A stretch of 6,706 bases of DNA, from NCBI GenBank assembly GCA_017958465.1, contig JAGDCQ010000076.1, positions 1 to 6,706 on the forward strand. The letters are read 5' to 3'. The position numbers and the translations under genes were made by a program. This document shows, one piece after another, positions 1 through 6,018 of the stretch; the stretch's first letter is position 1, and every line of letters begins with the position of its first letter. The notes under the pieces were generated by a model. The model was given only the letters and a program-made list of their open reading frames with translations, made no database searches and was not told the DNA's origin. The DNA comes from Lachnospiraceae bacterium (GTDB taxonomy: Bacteria > Bacillota > Clostridia > Lachnospirales > Lachnospiraceae).

Positions 1-228
1 ATCCTCGCAGTCGAACATTATCTGCCCGTGCGGAACACACTTTTTATCGTTGATACCGAGGATCGCTTTACAGGTGATGGACTTACCGCAGCCGCTCTCG
101 CCTACAAGGCCGAGAGTCTCGCCTTTTTTGATGTCGAAGCTTACACCGCGCACAGGCGTGAGCTTGCCTTCCATCATGTTTATGTCGATATGGAGGTCTT
201 TTATCTCAAGTATATTGTTATCTTTCAT
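1..228 (-). CDS. ABC transporter ATP-binding protein, OppD/DppD type (N-terminal part only)
   Basis: Nucleotide-binding subunit that would hydrolyse ATP on the cytoplasmic face to drive the importer encoded upstream. Only the first 76 residues are in the window; the gene runs off the left edge. The start reads MKDNNILEIKDLHIDI, followed by a beta-strand segment (GVSFDIKKGETLGLVG) and a clear Walker A motif, GESGCGKS, at residues 43-50. The wording GLVGESGCGKS is typical of the OppD/DppD/OppF group. The Walker B, signature and C-terminal oligopeptide-transporter regions are outside, so D type versus F type cannot be settled; first place after DppC favours D. An AGGAGG box (233-238) lies 4 nt before the ATG, and the gene starts 13 nt after the stop of the DppC-type permease, so it belongs to the same operon. 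The ATPase identity is near certain; the substrate is not known. Confidence 0.95.
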   Translation of the reverse strand, partial: MKDNNILEIKDLHIDINMMEGKLTPVRGVSFDIKKGETLGLVGESGCGKSITCKAILGINDKKCVPHGQIMFDCED

Positions 229-241
229 AGATCCTCCTGTT

Positions 242-1360
242 TTACTTGTACGGATCGGCTGCATCGCGAAGGCCGTCGCCAAGGAAGTTATAAGCAAGTA
301 CTGTGATCGTTACGAAAATGATGGGGATAAGCTTGTGGGGATGGAGCGCAACGTCTGTAACGGTGCTTGCTTCCTGAAGGAGCACGCCCCAGCTTGTTGC
401 AGGGCTCTTGATACCGAGTCCGAGGTACGACATTGAAGTCTCGCCGACGATAGAACCCGGAATACCGAGGGTCATGGAAACGATCAGGTAGCTCATAAAG
501 CCGGGCACCATGTGCTTCCAGATGATCTTCCAGGTCGAAACGCCCGAAAGCCTCGCAGCCATAACGTAATCCTCGTTTTTAAGGGAAAGGAACTTTCCTC
601 GCACTATCCTGGCCATACCCGTCCAGTTGATGAAGGACAGGATAAGGGTCATGAAAAAGTACATCTTGATGGTGGAGATCCCGGGAGGGATCGCTGCCGA
701 AAGTGCCATCCACAAAGGGATCTGCGGAACGGCACCGATAACTTCGATGATACGCTGGATCACCATGTCCACCGCACCGCCAAAATATCCTGAAATGGAG
801 CCGATGGCGATACCAAGGAAGAAGCTTATGATGGCGCTTGCAAAGGGCATTGAAAGGGATATCCTGGCTCCAAGGAGCACACGGGAGAAAATATCACGCC
901 CGAGGGAATCTGCGCCAAAGAGCATTATCCTTGCATCGGTGCCGCCTTTGCTGCCCTCCCCGAGGCCGAACAGATGCAGATCGCACTTGAAGAGGCCAAG
1001 GATCTTGTATTCTGTTCCGTGTACGAAAAACTTAACGGGATAATATTCCGAAGTATCCTCGGAAAGTGTTACCTGGAACGTCTTTTTATCAATGGTCTTC
1101 TTAAGGGCATAAACGTGAAGACCTACATTTTCACCTTCGTATTTTGAGTGGATCGCCGTGGGATCGCAGTTACGGTAGGTACCGTTGAACTCCTCAAGGC
1201 CGTAAGGTGCAAGGAAATCCGCAAAGATCGCGCCGATGTAAAGGATCGCAAGGATAAGGAGCGAAACCTGGGCAAGCTTGTGTTTCCTCAGTTTACGGAA
1301 CATGAGCGTCCACTGGGAGGCTAAGTAATAATCTTCTTTTGACTTCATTTTTTTAGCCAT
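242..1360 (-). CDS. ABC transporter permease, DppC/OppC type
   Basis: Second integral-membrane subunit of the importer, 372 residues. The OppC N-terminal segment is visible at about residues 18-52 (FRKLRKHKLAQVSLLILAIL, then YIGAIFADFLAPYG). A roughly 95-residue polar extracytoplasmic stretch follows (about 53-146). Then comes the family hallmark LFGADSLGRDIFSRVLLGAR (147-166) and the transmembrane core. The EAA loop that contacts the ATPase is at about 265-288 (YVMAARLSGVSTWKIIWKH), followed by YLGLGI, SWGVLL and the C-terminal NFLGDGLRDAADPY. Most DppC proteins are near 300 residues; the extra length is in the outer loop and is also seen in DppC-like permeases paired with very large binding proteins. 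A GGGAGG box (1370-1375) lies 9 nt before the ATG. The ATG shares one base with the stop of the preceding permease (TAATG), which implies translational coupling. A second in-frame ATG at codon 5 is possible but worse spaced. Confidence 0.95.
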   Translation of the reverse strand: MAKKMKSKEDYYLASQWTLMFRKLRKHKLAQVSLLILAILYIGAIFADFLAPYGLEEFNGTYRNCDPTAIHSKYEGENVGLHVYALKKTIDKKTFQVTLSEDTSEYYPVKFFVHGTEYKILGLFKCDLHLFGLGEGSKGGTDARIMLFGADSLGRDIFSRVLLGARISLSMPFASAIISFFLGIAIGSISGYFGGAVDMVIQRIIEVIGAVPQIPLWMALSAAIPPGISTIKMYFFMTLILSFINWTGMARIVRGKFLSLKNEDYVMAARLSGVSTWKIIWKHMVPGFMSYLIVSMTLGIPGSIVGETSMSYLGLGIKSPATSWGVLLQEASTVTDVALHPHKLIPIIFVTITVLAYNFLGDGLRDAADPYK

Positions 1361-2490
1361 TATCTGTTACCTCCCGAGTAGCGGATCCTTGGATCGAGGA
1401 ATGCGAGTGCGATATCCGAAAGAAGGATACCGATAACGACAAGGATCGCCTGGATCATGACGATTGCGCCCGCAAGGTACATATCCTGGGACTGGAGTGC
1501 CTTATAGAGCACAGGACCCTGGATCTGCATGTTAAGTACCATTGCTGTAACGGTTGACCCTGAAAAAAGGCTTGAAAGAACGCCGCCAAGGCCGGAAACC
1601 GTAGGGTTCATGGCTGCCCTGAAGCAGTATTTCATAACGATCTTGCGCTCGGAAACGCCCTTTGCCCTTGCGGTAAGGGTGTACTGCCTTGCAGTCTCGT
1701 CCAGCATCTGGGCACGTACCGAACGGATGATGCCGCAGGTGCCGCTGGTCCCGATAACGATGATAGGGATGATCATACGCTTGAGGAATTCGCCGAAATT
1801 GTATAGATGAATACCGTTTTCAAGCATCTCCGAACTGAACAGACCGACGTTTGCGTTGCCTGTCCACTTGTACGAGAGATACATCAGTATAATTGCCAGG
1901 ATAAAGTTTGGTACCGCAGTACCTATAAAACCGAACACAGCGGATATGTAGTCTCCCGCGGAATACTGGTGGGTAGAGGCATAGACCGCTATAGGTATTG
2001 AAACAAGATACTGGAAGAGCATGATTATGGCGGTTACGCCGATGGTGAGCCCGAGCCTGTCTTTAATGACGCTCCAGACATCACGGCCGTATGCAAAAGA
2101 GAACTTCCAGTTGTGGTGTGAATGATAAAGCCTGTAATAAGTCGAATCCGTAGGGGTCCAGATGATATCCTTCACCCATTTGATATACTGCTGCCATACA
2201 GGGAGGTCGAGGCCGTAGTCCTCACGCATCTCGCGGGCGTAGTCGGCATCCACGTATTCACCTTCCGTGGCAAGCTTTGCGATATGTGCGGAAACATAGT
2301 CTCCGGGAGGAAGCTGGATAACGAAGAAAACCAGTATCGAGATGAGGATCAATGTCGGAATGAACATAAATACACGCTTCACGATATAACGTACAAGATC
2401 TTTTCCAAAGAAGTCTTTTAAACCTTCCCAGAAAGTTTTCTTTGGATTCGCCGCTGTCTCGCTTTCCATAATGTTAGTATTTTCTTCCAT
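1360..2490 (-). CDS. ABC transporter permease, DppB/OppB type
   Basis: First integral-membrane subunit of the importer, 376 residues from the chosen start. A charged cytoplasmic N-terminus of about 38 residues leads into the first membrane helix (about 41-60, FMFIPTLILISILVFFVIQL). Next is the conserved PPGDY motif (61-65) and a long outer loop with DYGLDLPVWQQYIKWV (91-106). Further membrane segments lie near 147-170, 183-206, 239-254, 300-320 and 340-366. The EAA loop is at about 270-292 (TARAKGVSERKIVMKY), and the tail DIALAFLDPRIRYS is diagnostic for DppB. An ATG at 2499 opens the same frame three codons earlier, but the AGAAAGG purine run touches it directly. The same run is well spaced from the ATG at 2490, so that start is preferred. 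The gene follows the terminator at 2508-2546 and overlaps the next permease by one base. DppB-like proteins with PPGDY plus a long outer loop occur in both peptide and oligosaccharide importers. Confidence 0.95.
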   Translation of the reverse strand: MEENTNIMESETAANPKKTFWEGLKDFFGKDLVRYIVKRVFMFIPTLILISILVFFVIQLPPGDYVSAHIAKLATEGEYVDADYAREMREDYGLDLPVWQQYIKWVKDIIWTPTDSTYYRLYHSHHNWKFSFAYGRDVWSVIKDRLGLTIGVTAIIMLFQYLVSIPIAVYASTHQYSAGDYISAVFGFIGTAVPNFILAIILMYLSYKWTGNANVGLFSSEMLENGIHLYNFGEFLKRMIIPIIVIGTSGTCGIIRSVRAQMLDETARQYTLTARAKGVSERKIVMKYCFRAAMNPTVSGLGGVLSSLFSGSTVTAMVLNMQIQGPVLYKALQSQDMYLAGAIVMIQAILVVIGILLSDIALAFLDPRIRYSGGNR

Positions 2491-2497
2491 TAGGAGC

Positions 2498-2507
2498 ATC
2501 CTTTCTT
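2498..2507 (-). promoter_or_regulatory. Ribosome binding site that decides the DppB-type permease start
   Basis: On the minus strand the sequence reads AAGAAAGGATGCTCCTAATG. The purine run AGAAAGGA ends against the upstream ATG (2499) but sits 7 nt before the second ATG (2490). Normal Shine-Dalgarno spacing therefore favours the downstream ATG. The run also begins right after the T-tract of the intra-operon terminator, so only transcripts that read through carry it. Confidence 0.6.
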
Positions 2508-2546
2508 AAAAAATCCGGAGGCGTGAGACTATCCCACGTCTCCGGA
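2508..2546 (-). terminator. Intra-operon Rho-independent terminator (attenuator)
   Basis: On the minus strand, 22 nt after the stop of the binding-protein gene, a long GC-rich hairpin is followed by six T. The outer stem is CCGGAG/CTCCGG (2540-2545 with 2515-2520), extended by one A-T pair at 2546/2514. After one A-C mismatch the inner stem CGTGGGA/TCTCACG continues, including one G-U pair, with a very small apical loop. The T-tract is 2508-2513. The hairpin lies between the binding protein and the two permeases, all on the same strand with no obvious new promoter in the 78-bp gap. Partial read-through would give many copies of the binding protein per transporter. Strength on RNA has not been measured; the structure itself is plain. 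Confidence 0.88.
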
Positions 2547-2568
2547 AAAGTTCCATTAGTGCCCGAGA

Positions 2569-4632
2569 TTACTGAGCTTTGTAGAGAACCTCATAGTGTA
2601 CGATGTTAGCGTACTGATAAAGGTCATCACTTACAAGATTGTCTGCGTAGTTCTTAATTACAGAGTTAACAACAGCATAGGTACCAGCTGCTTCAAGGTA
2701 TGCGATGGACCAGAGGTTTTCTTTGTGGATCTCATAGATCTTAAGAGCGATCTCGTCGCGCTTAGCTGTGTCGGGTGTGCTGTTCCACTGCTCATAGAGC
2801 TCAACAAGCTTAGCCATGTCGCCTTCAGGCTTAACGCCCTGCTCGCCGTTTGTCTGGTAGTATGTGCCGTACTCGCCGTACCACTCTGCTGCCTGTGCAA
2901 TGGGAACGAAAGGAGCCACACGTGACTTAAGTGAAAGACCGCCGATGGAGGTATGAGGACCCATTACTGCGATCCAGTCGTTGTTATCGATCTGAGTATC
3001 GAATGCGCCTACTTCAAGGTTCTTCATAGCGCAGTTGATGCCTGCAGCCTTGAAGTACTGCTCGAATACAGGGTAAGAAGTATCCTGTGTTCCGTCGTAG
3101 GTAAGGAATGTGAGCATTAAAGGTGTACCGTCAGCAAATGTGTAGAAGCCGTCGGAGCCCATCTTAAGGCCGCAAGCCTCAAAGAGCTTCTTTGCTTCTG
3201 CTACATCGTAATTGGTCCACTTTGCGCCCCACTCAGCATCGAAACCGAAATTACCTTCGCTCGGTGCACACTGGTAAGCCTCAAGGAAACCGTCTGTAAG
3301 AAGTTCGGAAACCTGCTTTCTGTCAACGCAGATAGACATAGCCTGTCTGAAGTCCTTGTTTGCAAAGAGCTTAGCGTAGTTGGAATCTGTTGTTGTGTAG
3401 TTGAATGTGATCTGGTTCGAGCCCCAGCTTGTACTTGCAAAAGTACGAAGGTAAGCTGCCGAGCCAAGGTCTGCAAGTGTTGAAGCGATATCCTGCATAC
3501 CGATCTCTACGATATCGATCTCGCCGGAACGGAACATAAGAAGATCCTGTCCATCAGCACTTGTCTTGTGGAAGTGGAGTGCTTCTACGTAAGGAAGCTG
3601 GTTGCCCTTGGCATCAACTTTCCAGAAGTATTTATTTCTTTCCATGATGCAAAGATCTGCATCTTTATTGTTGTTACCTTCCTGTGTCGAAAGCACGAAG
3701 GAGTTGAGCTGAGGGATACCTGCTACGTTCCAAGAGTTGTAGGAGATAGCCTTGCCAAGGTCCTTAACTGTACCGGAATCGATATTCTTAGCCTTTGCGT
3801 TTGCAAGAGCCTGCTCGTCGGTAATGGTATTTGCCTTGTAGTATTCGTTCTCAACAGCCGGGTAAGAACCTGCGTTGGGGATCATATCTGCAAGGTAGTG
3901 CTCAGGAGCCCAGCACCACTTGAAGTCACCGTTTTCGATGAAGTCTGCGGGATACTTGGGATTCTTGAATGTCCAGGTAACTGTGTAGTTATCTACTTTC
4001 TTAAGAACAGCGAAGTCCTCATCGCCGTCGTGAAGTGCTGTCCAGCTCTTCTTACCGTCAAAGTTGGTAAGATGTACGCAGTAGTACCAGAATGTGATGT
4101 CGTCTGCGTTGAAGTCTTCGCCGTCAGACCACTTCATGCCTTCTCTTAAGTGGAAGGTCCATACTGTGTAGTCGTTGTTGTACTCGAAGGACTTGATAAC
4201 GTTGGGGTAGTAGGTACCGTCTGTGTTGTAACGGATGATGCTCTCAAGAGTAGGTCTTGAAAGGCCCCAGCTGCCGCCTGCAGGTCCAAGATTGATGATG
4301 CCGCCGTAAGCGCCGATCTCAAGTGCTTTTCCTGTAGCGTCGTTACGCTCAACGAAAAGGTCGTCCTTAACGGGGATACGATCTTCTACTTTGGGAAGCT
4401 TCCCATCAGCAACAAGTTTTGCAAGCTCGGGAGACTCGCCGAAAGTGTCCTTTAAGGGCTCTGTCGGAGCGGGTGTTGAATCATCGGGAGCTTTTGTGGG
4501 ATTTGCCGGGCTTGTAGGAGCACCGGACGGTGCGTTTGTAGCCGTAGGCTGCTTACCGCAGGCTGCAAAGCAAGAAACAACCATAGTGAGCGCAACAATG
4601 AGAGTTAACACTTTTTTGAATGGTCTTTTCAT
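2569..4632 (-). CDS. Extracellular solute-binding lipoprotein, family 5 (SBP_bac_5, Dpp/Opp class)
   Basis: Substrate-capture subunit of the importer, 687 residues, lipid-anchored on the outside of the membrane. The N-terminus is a lipoprotein signal peptide: MKRPFKK, a hydrophobic core, then the lipobox FAAC with the lipidated Cys at residue 25. A low-complexity Pro/Thr/Ala/Ser linker follows (about 27-60). The segment GKLPKVEDRIPV (77-88) is characteristic of the large members of this family. The signature for family 5 is at about 155-181 (YTVWTFHLREGMKWSDGEDF, then NADDITF). The protein is clearly longer than typical DppA or OppA (about 530-550 residues). Such large versions are known in clusters that bind oligosaccharides as well as peptides, so the ligand is open. 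An AGGAGG box (4643-4648) lies 10 nt before the ATG. It is the first gene of the operon, divergent from araC, and is followed by a terminator that should raise its level above the permeases. Confidence 0.95.
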   Translation of the reverse strand: MKRPFKKVLTLIVALTMVVSCFAACGKQPTATNAPSGAPTSPANPTKAPDDSTPAPTEPLKDTFGESPELAKLVADGKLPKVEDRIPVKDDLFVERNDATGKALEIGAYGGIINLGPAGGSWGLSRPTLESIIRYNTDGTYYPNVIKSFEYNNDYTVWTFHLREGMKWSDGEDFNADDITFWYYCVHLTNFDGKKSWTALHDGDEDFAVLKKVDNYTVTWTFKNPKYPADFIENGDFKWCWAPEHYLADMIPNAGSYPAVENEYYKANTITDEQALANAKAKNIDSGTVKDLGKAISYNSWNVAGIPQLNSFVLSTQEGNNNKDADLCIMERNKYFWKVDAKGNQLPYVEALHFHKTSADGQDLLMFRSGEIDIVEIGMQDIASTLADLGSAAYLRTFASTSWGSNQITFNYTTTDSNYAKLFANKDFRQAMSICVDRKQVSELLTDGFLEAYQCAPSEGNFGFDAEWGAKWTNYDVAEAKKLFEACGLKMGSDGFYTFADGTPLMLTFLTYDGTQDTSYPVFEQYFKAAGINCAMKNLEVGAFDTQIDNNDWIAVMGPHTSIGGLSLKSRVAPFVPIAQAAEWYGEYGTYYQTNGEQGVKPEGDMAKLVELYEQWNSTPDTAKRDEIALKIYEIHKENLWSIAYLEAAGTYAVVNSVIKNYADNLVSDDLYQYANIVHYEVLYKAQ

Positions 4633-4697
4633 TAAATAAATACCTCCTTTTGGTGTCAGATGATTTGTTTGGAACTCATCTTAAGGCAAGATTACCA

Positions 4698-4714
4698 AAT
4701 CACCCCCTGTGATT
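4698..4714. repeat. Short palindrome AATCAC-N5-GTGATT in the binding-protein leader
   Basis: Perfect 6-bp inverted repeat with a 5-nt C-rich centre. It lies about 15-30 nt downstream of the predicted start of the minus-strand transcript and about 65 nt before the binding-protein ATG. It could be an operator placed to block transcription or a small leader hairpin. Arms this short can also arise by chance. Confidence 0.35.
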
Positions 4715-4735
4715 CTACGCATCTGTTGTTCACTT

Positions 4736-4764
4736 TTTAAACACATTGCATTTTTTGCTGTCAT
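4736..4764 (-). promoter_or_regulatory. Candidate sigma-A promoter for the importer operon
   Basis: On the minus strand, ATGACA (4764-4759; 5 of 6 matches to TTGACA) is followed by a 17-nt spacer and TTTAAA (4741-4736; 4 of 6 matches to TATAAT). Transcription would start near 4729 and give a leader of about 95 nt before the binding-protein ATG. The weak -10 box fits a promoter that needs an activator such as the divergent AraC-type protein. This is a consensus match by eye only. Confidence 0.4.
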
Positions 4765-4774
4765 GTGGTATTAT
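4746..4774 (+). promoter_or_regulatory. Candidate sigma-A promoter for the AraC-type regulator
   Basis: TTGCAT (4746-4751), a 17-nt spacer, then TATTAT (4769-4774). A TG one base before the -10 box (TGGTATTAT) makes it an extended -10 element. It overlaps the minus-strand candidate promoter almost completely, so the two polymerases would compete for the same DNA. Start of transcription would be near 4781, giving a long leader of about 215 nt before the regulator ATG. Better supported than the opposing promoter, but still a consensus match only. Confidence 0.45.
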
Positions 4775-4818
4775 GGTTGCGAAAAAACAAACATATACTT
4801 TCGGTTTTGTTTAATTCT

Positions 4819-4837
4819 TTTGTTCATTTTGAACAAA
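4819..4837. promoter_or_regulatory. Palindrome TTTGTTCA-N3-TGAACAAA, candidate operator
   Basis: Perfect 8-bp inverted repeat around a TTT centre, the strongest symmetrical site in the divergent control region. It lies just downstream of the predicted regulator transcript start and about 100 bp upstream of the predicted importer start, a position suited to regulating both. AraC-family proteins often bind direct rather than inverted repeats, so the binding protein could be another factor. The word ACAAAT also recurs nearby in direct orientation (4833-4838, 4856-4861, 4865-4870) and could supply AraC-type half sites. Confidence 0.45.
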
Positions 4838-4843
4838 TTCGTG

Positions 4844-4859
4844 TTGTAAATGCTTACAA
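4844..4859. promoter_or_regulatory. Palindrome TTGTAA-N4-TTACAA, second candidate operator
   Basis: Perfect 6-bp inverted repeat with a 4-nt centre, starting 7 bp after the larger palindrome. The two share the TTGT...ACAA outer pattern and may be two sites for one protein. The AT-rich setting makes chance palindromes more likely. Confidence 0.3.
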
Positions 4860-4896
4860 ATATGACAAATAGGCTAGTGTTGTGTCAGGGGCTGCT

Positions 4897-4960
4897 GCTT
4901 TTTCAAACAAGAAGTGCAATATCCCGTTTCTTCAAAAAGCAAAAAGTGTGAGGTTTCACA
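4897..4960 (+). other. Structured part of the araC leader
   Basis: In the predicted untranslated leader, GCTTTTT (4897-4903) can pair with AAAAAGC (4934-4940), with a further AAGAA/TTCTT pairing inside an unequal internal loop. Just downstream lies the perfect palindrome TGTGA-N4-TCACA (4947-4960), which ends 24 nt before the ribosome binding site. No T-tract follows, so this is not an ordinary terminator. Whether the leader does anything is unknown; no riboswitch class is recognisable. Confidence 0.25.
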
Positions 4961-4984
4961 ATTCGAGCAAAATATGCAATGTAT

Positions 4985-4989
4985 GGAGG
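4985..4989 (+). promoter_or_regulatory. Ribosome binding site that decides the araC start
   Basis: GGAGG lies 7 nt before the ATG at 4997. An in-frame ATG at 4979 precedes this box and has no ribosome binding site of its own, so the true start is 4997 and the protein begins MSILIDN. Confidence 0.8.
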
Positions 4990-4996
4990 ATGTTAT

Positions 4997-5920
4997 ATGT
5001 CGATACTTATTGATAACCTGGTACTGTATGATCAGGAGTACAAGATAGAGATCGGGCGGCCGTCGGACCAGTTCTTTTATTTTTTCGATTACGACGAGCG
5101 CTCTTACAAGATAAATATGGAGTTCCAGCATTTCCATACTTTTTATGAGCTTTGTATCCTGCTTGCGGATAACGCGGGCCACCTTATCAACGGTTCCTGG
5201 TATAATCTTCGCTGCTGCGATATCGTGGCTCTCCGCCCCTCTCTCCTCCACAGGACCCAGTACCCGGAGGGTGCCCCCTGCAAGCGTCTGATCATCCAGT
5301 TTCATCTACCTAAAGAGCCTGCGCAGCTTGAAGGGAGCATGAAGGCTATCTACAGTATTTTTAACGAGAAGGTGCCTATCTACAGGTTTGAGGGAAAGTA
5401 TCAGAGGCTTGTTTTTGAGAAGCTTAACGGGATCTTTCAGCTTTCGCAGTCGCCCGATACCTTGAGCGATCTTTTGATCCACAACAGGTTTCTTGAGTTT
5501 CTCGGGCTTATCTATTCGTTTAAGAACAAGAATATTTACTCGAATAATGCGGATTTTGATAATGTTACGGAGAAGATGTATAAGATCACGGCTTATATCC
5601 ACCGGCATTACGCAGAGGACCTTTCGCTTGAGGGGCTGGCTTCAGAGTTTTATCTATCGGGAAGCTACCTCTCGCACCAGTTTAAGAAGGTCACGGGGTT
5701 TGGGCTTACGAATTATATTCAGATGACTAGGGTGCGAAACGCCCAGGCGCAGCTTGTGCTTGGGAATACGCCTATCACGGATATTGCGTTTAATTGCGGG
5801 TTTAACAGTTTTTCGCAGTTTAACAGGACTTTTAATAAGTTTGTTGGGAAGTCGCCGTCGGCTTTCAGGAAGGAGTCGGCGTACAAGAGTGAGAAGCCGC
5901 TGCTGGTGGAGGCCGCGTAG
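4997..5920 (+). CDS. AraC-family transcriptional regulator
   Basis: DNA-binding regulator of 307 residues. The N-terminal part (about 1-175) has a cupin-like AraC ligand-binding pattern: HFHTFYELCILL (45-56), GSWYNLRCCDIVALRPSLLH (66-85) and KRLIIQFHL (96-104). The C-terminal part (about 193-293) is a full double helix-turn-helix: first HTH near 209-231 (LSLEGLASEFYLSGSYLSHQ), second near 259-281 (PITDIAFNCGFNSFSQFNRT), ending in the family signature FNKFVGKSPSAFR. This domain order and length are standard for regulators of sugar uptake and use. It is transcribed away from the importer operon and shares its control region, so it probably regulates that operon in response to the substrate or a product; this is inference. 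The stop (TAG) is followed by a second in-frame TAG one codon later. The last codons lie within the 48-bp repeat described downstream, so the tail KPLLVEAA may have been altered by repeat activity. Confidence 0.93.
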   Translation: MSILIDNLVLYDQEYKIEIGRPSDQFFYFFDYDERSYKINMEFQHFHTFYELCILLADNAGHLINGSWYNLRCCDIVALRPSLLHRTQYPEGAPCKRLIIQFHLPKEPAQLEGSMKAIYSIFNEKVPIYRFEGKYQRLVFEKLNGIFQLSQSPDTLSDLLIHNRFLEFLGLIYSFKNKNIYSNNADFDNVTEKMYKITAYIHRHYAEDLSLEGLASEFYLSGSYLSHQFKKVTGFGLTNYIQMTRVRNAQAQLVLGNTPITDIAFNCGFNSFSQFNRTFNKFVGKSPSAFRKESAYKSEKPLLVEAA

Positions 5921-6018
5921 GACTAGTTAATGGGCGCGGAAAACGAACGAGGGGAGGCGGCAGCAGGGGACTAGTTAATGGGCGCGGAAAACGCCCGGAA
6001 GAGGTGGCCGCAGGGTGC
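5908..6018. repeat. 48-bp imperfect tandem duplication running out of the araC 3' end
   Basis: A perfect 25-bp block beginning GACTAGTTAATGGGCGCGGA occurs at 5921-5945 and again at 5969-5993, exactly 48 bp apart. The sequence in front of each copy is also related: GGAGGCCGCGTAG, which carries the araC stop, and GGAGGCGGCAGCAGGG. A third diverged version, GAGGTGGCCGCAGGG, begins at 6001 and runs into the large inverted repeat. The array thus has about two and a half units and joins the gene end to the hairpin element. No reading frame here is credible as a gene. Confidence 0.85.

Noticed and set aside
3568..4149. 193-residue plus-strand frame opposite the binding-protein gene
   Set aside because: Antisense shadow of a strongly supported gene; Cys/Val-rich composition and no ribosome binding site or domain.
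4947..4960. TGTGA-N4-TCACA as a CRP site
   Set aside because: Spacing is 4, not the 6 of a CRP site, and the supposed host group does not use classical cAMP-CRP control. Kept only as a leader palindrome.
4633..4996. Riboswitch in the divergent region
   Set aside because: No recognisable conserved core of a known class, and the palindromes are too short.
4874..5305. 143-residue minus-strand frame with CxxC pairs near its C-terminus (CIFCSNC, CTSC), zinc-ribbon-like
   Set aside because: Most of it is antisense to araC and the Cys-rich end falls in the control region. No ribosome binding site or homology is recognised, so the CxxC pattern is probably chance.
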